Below, one piece after another: positions 1-6,041 of a DNA stretch of 8,304 bases (position 1 is the stretch's first letter; the number at the start of each line of letters is the position of its first letter). The DNA comes from Pseudomonadota bacterium (GTDB taxonomy: Bacteria; Pseudomonadota; Alphaproteobacteria; Rhizobiales; Hyphomicrobiaceae), in NCBI GenBank assembly GCA_023392135.1, contig JAEVZQ010000299.1, positions 1 through 8,304 of the forward strand. The letters run 5' to 3'. The position numbers and the translations under genes were made by a program. The notes below the pieces were generated by a model, which was not told the origin of the DNA, did no database searches, and worked only from the letters and a program-made list of their open reading frames with translations.

Positions 1-950
1 GCATGGTAGAGGGCATGCAGGCGCTTCTTGTCGCCGATCCGGTCGCCGTAAGGCGGGTTGACGATGACGAGGCCCGGCGGCCCGGTAGGTGCAACGAGGT
101 CGCTGATCGCGTGCTGCCTGAACTCGATGAACTCGGCAACGCCCGCCCGCTCGGCATTGGCACGACTCATGGCGATTGCGCCCGCATCCCGGTCGCTGCC
201 GTAAAATCGAACGTCGGGTCTTTTGGCGGTGATCGCCTCGCGCAAGCGTTGCCATGCCGCCGCATCGAACGTTGCGAGTTGCTCGAAAGCGAAATGCCTC
301 GAGCGGCCGGGAACGAGGCCGGCAGCAATTTCTGCCGCTTCGATGACGAATGTGCCAGACCCGCACATGGGATCGAGAACGGGTTCGCTGCCGTCATAGC
401 CGCATTGGCGCAGGAATAGCGACGCCAACGTCTCCCGCATGGGCGCTTTGCTGACCGCTTCCTTGTGGCCGCGCTTGTGCAGGGGCTCCCCCGACGTATC
501 CACGCCGATCGTGCACAGATCGTCCTCGATGCGCGCCTTGATGCACACCTCGGCGTCAGCGGAAACTGTGGCGCCGAGCTCCTCCTGGATCGCTTTTTCG
601 ATGCGTTGCTTGGCGGCACCGGAATGGTAGATGCGGGACTTCTTGCACGAGACCTCGACGCGAAAGGGGACGTCGCGGCGCAGGATCTCGCTCCAGGGCA
701 ACCGGCGCGCGCGCTTGTCGAGCTGAGCGAGATGCAGCGCCCGGAATGCACCGATGCGCGCTAAAATGCGGCTTGCGCCGCGGACCTGGAGATTGGCGCG
801 CCATACCTCCGGCCAGCCACCCCTTATCGTCACCCCGCCCGTCACCGGCGTGGCCTGCGCGAAGCCTTTGGCCCGTGCCTCCTCACAAAGTGCGGACTCC
901 AGCCCAGGCACGGCCACGAGAAAAATTTCGAAATCGCCTACTGCGCTCAT
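1..950 (-). CDS. THUMP-domain class I SAM-dependent RNA methyltransferase (RlmL/YcbY-like), 3' end cut by window
   Basis: This is the N-terminal 316 residues of a predicted rRNA N-methyltransferase of the UPF0020/THUMP family. Such enzymes bind RNA with the THUMP fold and methylate a base using S-adenosylmethionine. A THUMP-like region spans about residues 45-155, followed by the conserved linker LHKRGHK...APMRETLAS (158-177). SAM motif I is DPMCGSGT (193-200), the acidic motif II is GSDRD (251-255) and the catalytic motif IV is NPPYG (298-302). Single-domain alphaproteobacterial members are roughly 370-390 residues from memory, so about 60 C-terminal residues lie outside the window. ATG at 950 is chosen because an in-frame TGA lies about 30 bases upstream and no other ATG intervenes in frame. 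It lacks a clear Shine-Dalgarno sequence. A CTATAT box on the minus strand (965-960) sits only 9 nt before the ATG. The gene lies 68 bp downstream of the PEBP gene on the same strand and may be co-transcribed. The exact target base cannot be told from sequence. Confidence 0.9.
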   Translation of the reverse strand, partial: MSAVGDFEIFLVAVPGLESALCEEARAKGFAQATPVTGGVTIRGGWPEVWRANLQVRGASRILARIGAFRALHLAQLDKRARRLPWSEILRRDVPFRVEVSCKKSRIYHSGAAKQRIEKAIQEELGATVSADAEVCIKARIEDDLCTIGVDTSGEPLHKRGHKEAVSKAPMRETLASLFLRQCGYDGSEPVLDPMCGSGTFVIEAAEIAAGLVPGRSRHFAFEQLATFDAAAWQRLREAITAKRPDVRFYGSDRDAGAIAMSRANAERAGVAEFIEFRQHAISDLVAPTGPPGLVIVNPPYGDRIGDKKRLHALYH

Positions 951-1018
951 GCCGATTGCATATAGGCAAGGCGGTCACGGATCGACATTTTTCTTGTCGC
1001 CGTTGAAATTGAGCACAG

Positions 1019-1483
1019 TTAGCGTCCGTAGTACCTGATGATTTCCGCCGATCCGATTGTGAGTGGAGCCGCTGCGTCGAGGATCTCGCTGCAGAGTGCG
1101 TCCCGGGTCTGCGCTGCGATCCGCTCCCGCAGCGCGACGAGCCGGAAGCGATATCCATGTGGCCGATGGCCGTGAGGCGGGCAAGGGCCCCCGTATCCCA
1201 TTTTCCCGAAATCGTTCACCGCTTGGGCGAAGCGAGGATCGGATTGTCCAGCCCGGTATCCTTCCTCCAGCTCCGTCATGCCAGGCGGCATGTCGTAGGC
1301 CACCCAGTGGTGGAATGTGCCACCGGGCGCATCCGGATCGAGACAGGCAAACAACAGGCTGCGGGTGCCTTCTGGCAATCCCGTCCACGCGAACGGCGGC
1401 GATACATTCAGGCCATCGCACGTGTACTTCGTCGGCACGGTCTGGCCGTGCGCGAATGCTTTGCTGGCCAGAGAGAAAGTCAT
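1019..1483 (-). CDS. YbhB/YbcL family Raf-kinase-inhibitor-like protein (PEBP fold)
   Basis: This is a complete 154-residue protein of the phosphatidylethanolamine-binding protein superfamily, bacterial YbhB/YbcL branch. The motifs are clear: CDGxNVSPP (22-30), the first PEBP signature DPDAPGGTFHHWV (49-61), and the second signature GYGGPCPPHGHRPHGYRF (97-113 region). Together these form the small-ligand or anion-binding pocket of the fold. Length is typical of the family. No signal peptide is visible, so it should be cytoplasmic. The biological role of bacterial members is poorly defined, with no confirmed enzyme activity, so the name is a fold assignment. The ATG at 1483 has a good ribosome site, GGGAG, 6 nt upstream. 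The gene diverges from the peroxidase cluster across a 421-bp spacer and precedes the RNA methyltransferase gene. No functional link to either neighbour is obvious. Confidence 0.93.
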   Translation of the reverse strand: MTFSLASKAFAHGQTVPTKYTCDGLNVSPPFAWTGLPEGTRSLLFACLDPDAPGGTFHHWVAYDMPPGMTELEEGYRAGQSDPRFAQAVNDFGKMGYGGPCPPHGHRPHGYRFRLVALRERIAAQTRDALCSEILDAAAPLTIGSAEIIRYYGR

Positions 1484-1489
1484 TGGAGG

Positions 1490-1494
1490 CTCCC
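1490..1494 (-). promoter_or_regulatory. Ribosome binding site of the PEBP gene
   Basis: GGGAG on the minus strand lies 6 nt before the ATG at 1483. This supports that start codon. Confidence 0.7.
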
Positions 1495-1516
1495 GTTTCC
1501 AACTTGCTCCCGCTCG

Positions 1517-1645
1517 CTAAACGTCCGGAGCGGCAGATGCGATGAAGGCCCGTGCGCGGTCCTGGGCTTCAAACAGGTTTCCCCCCGATGAGTGAGCCTG
1601 CGGATGAGCTCGGCGTCGAGACCGGATCTGACAAGCCTGCTTCAA
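1517..1645 (-). CDS. Possible small ORF of 42 residues upstream of the PEBP gene (uncertain)
   Basis: A minus-strand frame starting at TTG 1645 is preceded by AGGAG with 6-nt spacing, which is a well-placed ribosome site. It runs 42 codons to TAG at 1517, ending 33 bases before the PEBP ATG. The product would be basic at first (CQIRSRRRAH), ending in an acidic/Ala-rich helix-like tail (LFEAQDRARAFIASAAPDV). I do not recognise it. The frame stays open upstream to 1819, but no good start is seen there. The last 20 codons look plausibly coding in GC3, so it could also be a gene remnant. It is equally possible that this is only part of the control region. Confidence 0.2.
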   Translation of the reverse strand: MKQACQIRSRRRAHPQAHSSGGNLFEAQDRARAFIASAAPDV

Positions 1646-1697
1646 GACATTCTCCTGAAAGTACGCAAGTAACAAATGTAGATGCGCTGTTTTAAAG

Positions 1698-1788
1698 CTC
1701 CGTGTTAATACTAAGACGTGTTTCGTTTTGAAAACCACTCGTCCACCCGCCAGTATTCGCGCTGTTTGGGGCATTTTCCAACACGGAG
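1698..1788. repeat. Perfect 9-bp inverted repeat in the peroxidase upstream region
   Basis: CTCCGTGTT at 1698-1706 is the exact reverse complement of AACACGGAG at 1780-1788, with 73 nt between. It may be a paired operator or an RNA stem if the transcript starts upstream of 1698. A chance occurrence in a region of this size is not negligible. Confidence 0.35.
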
Positions 1789-1797
1789 TGGACGGGT
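1737..1797. repeat. Imperfect 10-bp inverted repeat crossing the previous one
   Basis: ACTCGTCCAC at 1737-1746 matches the reverse complement of GTGGACGGGT at 1788-1797 in 9 of 10 positions, with 41 nt between. Its right arm abuts, by one shared base, the right arm of the 1698/1780 repeat, so the two pairings cross in a pseudoknot-like topology. Confidence 0.3.
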
Positions 1798-1893
1798 CCG
1801 CCCAGTCTATCGATACCACGGGGGTGCATTCGCCGGAGCTCGCGGGGGCGTTGGACGTAACTCCCGTTTGCTCTCTGCCGCTATGCCTTAACC

Positions 1894-1898
1894 GGAGG
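1894..1898 (+). promoter_or_regulatory. Ribosome binding site fixing the peroxidase start
   Basis: A consensus GGAGG lies 6 nt before ATG 1905. The reading frame is open back to a TTG at 1728, but that codon has no ribosome site. This GGAGG therefore decides the start. It lies in a small AACC-GGA-GGTT dyad (1890-1900). Confidence 0.85.
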
Positions 1899-1904
1899 TT
1901 ACCG

Positions 1905-4190
1905 ATGGCGTTCCGCGTGGTTAAGTACCTGTCTCACCTGATGAACGAGCATCACGACAAGCCTGACGACAATCCCTGGAGCCCAATTTCGATCGATAAG
2001 TTTCTGCCGCCCGTGTTTCATAAGATATGGCCGCCAAAAATGGGCGATCATTGGCCCTGGCCATCTGACGGTCACCATCCGCCGCCGAAAGAGCCGGTGG
2101 GCAAATACGGGTCCCTGGGTGATTTGGAAGCGCGTGATCCTACGGGAGAAGGCAACAATCCCGACAACCTGGGCGCAGCTGATACGGCCTACAGCCGCGA
2201 AACGACGAACAGCTACCCCGACGGGATCGGTGCAATGCCGACCGGTTTGCCGACCGCGCGTGCCGTAAGCGATGCTGTCATGAACGGAGGAACGTCCAAT
2301 GTTCCCAACTCCTTCGGCGTGAACGAGTGGTTCGATTTCTTCGGGCAGGCATTGACGCATGACGTGGCGGAGGCCTCCACGGGTAACAGCGGCGATCTAC
2401 CTGATCTTATACCCGGCCTGCCGTTCCCATTTGCGCGTACGCCCTACGAGGGGGGGACTGATACACCCCGTGAGCAAATAAACGAGGAAACGAGTTTCCT
2501 CGATCTGAGCTTCGTCTATGGCAACAACGAGGAGCGCCTCAGCCTCGCGCGCGCAAACGCGGAAGGAGAGGACTCGGCGAAGTTGCTTCTCGGTGACGGC
2601 GGACTTCTTCCGACTATAAAAGAGGTCGGGGTCGACGCCGGCAAGACATCGCTCGAGGTGCTGGCCATCATGCGGCCGGACGGATTTGGAGGTCTGCCAG
2701 ACCCGACGCTACCCGGCCTCGATCCGGCTACGTTCGAGAACCAGTACTATGCTGGAGACAACCGCGTGAACCAGCAGGCCCCACTGATCAGCCTTCAAAC
2801 GGTGTGGGCCCGGGAGCACAACTATCAAGTCGACCAGCTCACGCCTTATGCGGAGAAATACAACTGGACACAGGATCAGCTCTTCGAGGCGGCGAGAGCC
2901 ATTACGGAAGCAGAGTGGCAGAACGTCATCTACACCGAGTATGTTCCGAAGCTGCTGGGCAAGAACGCGCTCAGCGAATACGAAGGTTACAAGGAGAACG
3001 TCGATCCGAGCATCATAAACGAGTGGACGACAGTAGCCTTCCGCTTTGGCCATGACCAATCAAGCAACGACTTCACGCTGCTCGATGAGAACGGTGCAAG
3101 CATATTGACGACGTCCCTTGGAAACGCATTCGCCCTTGCGGGAGCCGCCGCGAATGTGCCAGGGGCAGGGCATAGCGCCGAGGATATCGATGCTTGGATA
3201 AGGGGCCTGACCTCTCAGTTCACGCAGGAGATCGACGGCAAAGTGGTCGACGGCAACCGCAATCTGCTCTTCGGAATCCCTGATCCAAATAACCCGGGCC
3301 AGGTCCAGACAGTCGACCTCGAAACCTTCGATATCCAGCGTGGCCGCGACCACGGTGTGTGGAATTACAATGATCTGCGCGAAGGGCTGGGGCTCAGCAC
3401 CTACGGCAGCTTCGAAGAATTCGCAACGGCAAACGGGGTCGATTCGACTACGCTGGCGGCGCTCAAAAACGTCTACGGGGACAATATCGATAAGCTCGAC
3501 TCGATCGTCGGCGGGCTGCTGGAAGAAAAATATATGGACAGCCAGCTCGGCGAAACCTTCACGATCCTCAACGTCATGCAGTTCGAGAACCTGCGTGACG
3601 GCGACAGGCTGTTTTTTGAGAACCGGTTTGCGGACAACCCGGAGCTGCTGGCGGAGATCAAGGACACCTCATTCGCCGATATTCTCGAGCGTAATACCGG
3701 GATAGATCATCTTTATCGGGATGCGTTCGAGGCTCATAACCGGATCAGCGGTACGGATGGCACTGAACAGAAGGACCTGATGATTGGCTCCGACTCAGGC
3801 GAAACGATCAAGACCTATGCCGACAACGACGACATCTATGCTGGCAAGGGGAACGACAAGGTCTACGCCGGAGCCGGCGACGATCTGATCTATGGCGAGG
3901 AAGGCAACGACTGGCTGTGGGGCAATGCCGGAAACGATGTTTTCGCGTTCGGTGCAAACTCTGGCAAGGACAAGGTTCAGGACTTCAGTGTCAAGGAGGA
4001 CAAGCTCGACCTGTCGGAATACGGCTTCGATAGCTGGAAAGACGTCAAAACGGCCATGCACTCCACGAGAAAGGGTGTGGTGATAGAGCTGGATAATCAC
4101 AACTCTGTCGAGCTTATCGGCGTCAAGACGAAATATCTTTCCGAGAAAAACTTCATCCTGGACGATCACGACGCCTCCTACGTCGCCTGA
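1905..4190 (+). CDS. Secreted animal-type heme peroxidase with C-terminal RTX repeats (type I secretion substrate)
   Basis: A 761-residue protein of the peroxidase-cyclooxygenase superfamily (An_peroxidase), related to the bacterial RTX peroxidases sometimes called peroxicins. It should use H2O2 to oxidise small substrates outside the cell. By motif comparison with myeloperoxidase: distal FGQALTHD gives Gln148, His152 and Asp153. The Ca2+ loop TSFLDLS has Thr196, Phe198, Asp200 and Ser202. AGDNR gives distal Arg287. REHN is at 303-306. FRFGH gives proximal His383. DIQRGRDHG (476-484) is the proximal helix. The heme-ester acids are missing: Asp is replaced by Thr151 and Glu by Gln290. Proximal Asn is replaced by Asp476. 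The N-terminus has no Sec signal; residues 11-63 are rich in His, Pro and Trp. Residues 638-681 are five RTX nonapeptides, followed by an aliphatic/acidic tail ending LSEKNFIL, typical of type I secretion signals. The exporter genes follow 79 bp downstream. The physiological substrate is unknown; Mn(II) oxidation, known for some larger RTX heme peroxidases, is one possibility but is not shown here. Confidence 0.93.
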   Translation: MAFRVVKYLSHLMNEHHDKPDDNPWSPISIDKFLPPVFHKIWPPKMGDHWPWPSDGHHPPPKEPVGKYGSLGDLEARDPTGEGNNPDNLGAADTAYSRETTNSYPDGIGAMPTGLPTARAVSDAVMNGGTSNVPNSFGVNEWFDFFGQALTHDVAEASTGNSGDLPDLIPGLPFPFARTPYEGGTDTPREQINEETSFLDLSFVYGNNEERLSLARANAEGEDSAKLLLGDGGLLPTIKEVGVDAGKTSLEVLAIMRPDGFGGLPDPTLPGLDPATFENQYYAGDNRVNQQAPLISLQTVWAREHNYQVDQLTPYAEKYNWTQDQLFEAARAITEAEWQNVIYTEYVPKLLGKNALSEYEGYKENVDPSIINEWTTVAFRFGHDQSSNDFTLLDENGASILTTSLGNAFALAGAAANVPGAGHSAEDIDAWIRGLTSQFTQEIDGKVVDGNRNLLFGIPDPNNPGQVQTVDLETFDIQRGRDHGVWNYNDLREGLGLSTYGSFEEFATANGVDSTTLAALKNVYGDNIDKLDSIVGGLLEEKYMDSQLGETFTILNVMQFENLRDGDRLFFENRFADNPELLAEIKDTSFADILERNTGIDHLYRDAFEAHNRISGTDGTEQKDLMIGSDSGETIKTYADNDDIYAGKGNDKVYAGAGDDLIYGEEGNDWLWGNAGNDVFAFGANSGKDKVQDFSVKEDKLDLSEYGFDSWKDVKTAMHSTRKGVVIELDNHNSVELIGVKTKYLSEKNFILDDHDASYVA
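3816..3947 (+). repeat. RTX nonapeptide block of the peroxidase (five repeats)
   Basis: Codons 638-681 encode ADNDDIY, AGKGNDKVY, AGAGDDLIY, GEEGNDWLW and GNAGNDVFA. These match the GGxGxDxUx pattern, with the first repeat degenerate and Ala or Glu often replacing a Gly. Such repeats bind Ca2+ outside the cell and fold the protein after export. Five is a short block compared with large RTX toxins and fits a small secreted enzyme. Confidence 0.9.
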
Positions 4191-4269
4191 CTTTGCAAAA
4201 GAGGATGTCTTGGGCGGTCCAGCTCCGGGCATCCCCACGGGTTTCCCCTGAGTCTGGGTCCTTGGAGTG
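4191..4269 (+). other. Short spacer between peroxidase and exporter genes
   Basis: This 79-nt gap has no strong terminator and no T-run. A weak GGATG/CATCC dyad (about 4202-4235) could form a small stem. The gap is compatible with one transcript, with the exporter made at a lower level than its substrate. GGAG at 4264-4267 is the only ribosome-site candidate. Confidence 0.4.
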
Positions 4270-6030
4270 ATGCGCGTGTTGACGGGTCATGACCGGGGCA
4301 GGGCCGCAAAGGATCCGCTCTCTCTTGCGCTGCGATCGCTTCGTGGCGCATTTCTTGCCGTGGGTGCTTTCAGCCTCTTCGCAAATCTCGCGATGCTGAT
4401 CTCGCCGATCTACATGCTCCAGGTGTACGATCGGGTGCTCACGTCCCACAGCAAGGAAACGCTCGTTCTGCTGACGGCCGTTGCCGTCGGCCTCCTGATC
4501 GTGAACGCGCTCGTCGAAGTGGCGCGTTCGCGGGTGCTTGTTCGAATCAGTGCCCGACTCGATGAGCACCTGAGCACCAAGGTTTTCGCATCGGCCTTCA
4601 TGGGTCGCCTGAGCGGCTCGGAGCAGTCACCCAGCCAGGCACTGCATGACCTGGAAACGCTGCGCTCGGCATTGACCGGGGCAGGCGTCATAGCCATTTT
4701 CGATGCGCCCTGGACGCCGATTTATCTCGCCTTCGTATTCGCCCTGCATCCGCTGCTCGGGGCAATCGCCGCCTTCGGTGCCCTGGTGATTGTCGCTCTC
4801 GCGCTTTTGAGCGAGGCGGCCACTCGCTCTGCCCTTAGCGAAGCCGGAAACGGATCGAGAAAGGCGGCAGACTTTACGGATCAACTCGCGCGCACTGCAG
4901 AGGTCGTGCACGCAATGGGGTTTCTCGACGGGCTCACGACCCGCTGGCAGCGCTTCCATCACTACGGGTTTGCCTGGCAAGCCATAGCAAGTGACCGGAT
5001 TGCGATTTTGCAGGCGACAGCGAAATGCTTTCGCATGTGCCAGCAGGTCGCAATTCTCGGAGCCGGCGCTTGGCTTGCACTGGATGGCAGCACTTCGCCC
5101 GGTGCCATGGTTGCGGCTTCCATTATTATGGGCCGCGCGCTGGCTCCGGTCGAAGCGCTGATCGGGCATTGGCGTAGCCTTGTTCAGGCGCGTCATGCGC
5201 GCCAGCGGCTGGCATCGGCCTTCGCGTTCATCGAGAACGAAAAGGAGGAGCGGACGAAGCTGCCCGCCCCGGACGGCCGTCTCGTTGTTCACAGCGTCGG
5301 CATCAGGCTGCCCGGTGGCGATGCGCCTGCGGTCTCGGGAATTGCCTTCGAGCTCGAGCCCGGAGAGGCGCTTGGCATCATCGGCCCGAGCGGAGCAGGC
5401 AAGTCCACCCTGGCTCGCCTGTTGGTCGGCCTATGGGAGCCGTCCGTCGGCTGCGTTCGGCTCGACGGGGTCGAGGTGGCGAGCTGGCCACGCAGCGAGT
5501 TCGGTCCATACGTCGGCTATCTCCCGCAGGATGTCGAGCTCCTTGCCGGCACGATCGCAGCGAATATCTCCCGATTTGGGAAACACGATTCAGATCGGAT
5601 CGTCACTGCAGGGAAGATTGCCGGCGTGCACGATCTCATCGTCAATCTGCCAGATGGCTATGAGACGCTTGTCGGCGAAGGCGGGCGGGTCCTCTCGGGT
5701 GGACAGCGGCAGCGGATTGGCCTCGCGCGAGCTGTTTATGGCGATGCCCGCTTTATCGTGCTTGATGAGCCCAATGCCAACCTGGATATCGAGGGTGAAG
5801 TGGCGCTCAGACGAACGCTGGCGCATTTGAAAGCGGCAGGCTGCACTGTCGCAATGATCACGCATAAGCCATTGCTACTCGGCTCTGTCGACAAGATCCT
5901 GGTGATAAGAGACGGCCGCCAGGAAATGTTCGGAACGCGGGATCATGTGCTTGGCGAGATCAATCGGCTCGTGAAGTCCACGCAGCGGCCCGGTGATGGG
6001 CGCCAGTCACTGGCGGCGGCTGCCTCCTGA
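4270..6030 (+). CDS. Type I secretion system permease/ATPase (PrtD family ABC transporter)
   Basis: This 586-residue fused transporter powers export of RTX proteins across the inner membrane. The membrane domain (about residues 20-305) starts with the family hallmark SPIYMLQVYDRVLTS (45-59). The nucleotide-binding domain follows with Walker A GPSGAGKST (372-380), Q-loop Gln420, signature LSGGQ (475-479), Walker B FIVLDEP (495-501, catalytic Glu500), D-loop NANLD and H-loop His532. There is no N-terminal C39 peptidase or peptidase-like domain, which is the PrtD/AprD arrangement used for substrates with uncleaved C-terminal signals, as in the peroxidase just upstream. The start is uncertain. 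ATG 4270 is only 2 nt from GGAG; in-frame GTG 4276 has an ideal 8-nt spacing; GTG 4267 is also in frame. The hlyD-type gene follows 11 nt later with its ribosome site overlapping this stop, so the two are translationally linked. Confidence 0.95.
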   Translation: MRVLTGHDRGRAAKDPLSLALRSLRGAFLAVGAFSLFANLAMLISPIYMLQVYDRVLTSHSKETLVLLTAVAVGLLIVNALVEVARSRVLVRISARLDEHLSTKVFASAFMGRLSGSEQSPSQALHDLETLRSALTGAGVIAIFDAPWTPIYLAFVFALHPLLGAIAAFGALVIVALALLSEAATRSALSEAGNGSRKAADFTDQLARTAEVVHAMGFLDGLTTRWQRFHHYGFAWQAIASDRIAILQATAKCFRMCQQVAILGAGAWLALDGSTSPGAMVAASIIMGRALAPVEALIGHWRSLVQARHARQRLASAFAFIENEKEERTKLPAPDGRLVVHSVGIRLPGGDAPAVSGIAFELEPGEALGIIGPSGAGKSTLARLLVGLWEPSVGCVRLDGVEVASWPRSEFGPYVGYLPQDVELLAGTIAANISRFGKHDSDRIVTAGKIAGVHDLIVNLPDGYETLVGEGGRVLSGGQRQRIGLARAVYGDARFIVLDEPNANLDIEGEVALRRTLAHLKAAGCTVAMITHKPLLLGSVDKILVIRDGRQEMFGTRDHVLGEINRLVKSTQRPGDGRQSLAAAAS

Positions 6031-6033
6031 GGG
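6029..6033 (+). promoter_or_regulatory. Ribosome binding site of the HlyD-family gene overlapping the upstream stop codon
   Basis: GAGGG includes the last two bases of the ABC transporter's TGA stop and lies 8 nt before ATG 6042. This indicates coupled translation. Confidence 0.6.
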
Positions 6034-6041
6034 ATTGACCG

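Larger units (their letters stand above)
1484..1904. promoter_or_regulatory. Divergent intergenic control region between the PEBP gene and the RTX peroxidase
   Basis: These 421 bases separate two divergently transcribed genes and must hold the promoters for both. I see no convincing full -35/-10 pair. The stretch from about 1660 to 1735 is clearly AT-richer than its surroundings and contains TTTTAAA, TTAATAC and a direct repeat of CGTGTT (1701-1706 and 1717-1722). It is the best place for a plus-strand promoter or operator. Two inverted repeats with crossing arms follow (listed separately). Towards the peroxidase start there is a GC-rich leader ending in a strong ribosome site. On the minus side a possible 42-codon ORF (1517-1645) lies just before the PEBP gene. 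On the minus strand, GGAAC at 1914-1910 with TT 18 nt further on matches an EcfG-type pattern, but the short consensus makes this weak. Confidence 0.45.

Noticed and set aside
3..419. Plus-strand frames over the first 950 bases
   Set aside because: The opposite strand encodes a continuous methyltransferase with SAM-binding and NPPY motifs, so the plus-strand frames are shadows.
983..999. CGACA/TGTCG stem as a terminator between the PEBP and methyltransferase genes
   Set aside because: The stem is only 5 bp, and the T-rich part is in the loop on the wrong strand for minus-strand termination.
1728..1904. N-terminal extension of the peroxidase by 59 residues from TTG 1728
   Set aside because: No ribosome site precedes 1728, the translated segment has no signal or domain character, and GGAGG sits at ideal spacing before ATG 1905.
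1890..1914. Minus-strand GGAAC-N18-TT as an EcfG promoter for the PEBP gene
   Set aside because: It overlaps the peroxidase start, would give a leader of about 400 nt, and matches of this short pattern are expected by chance.
4627..5292. 221-residue minus-strand frame inside the ABC transporter gene
   Set aside because: It is a shadow of the transporter's coding frame with no recognisable domain.
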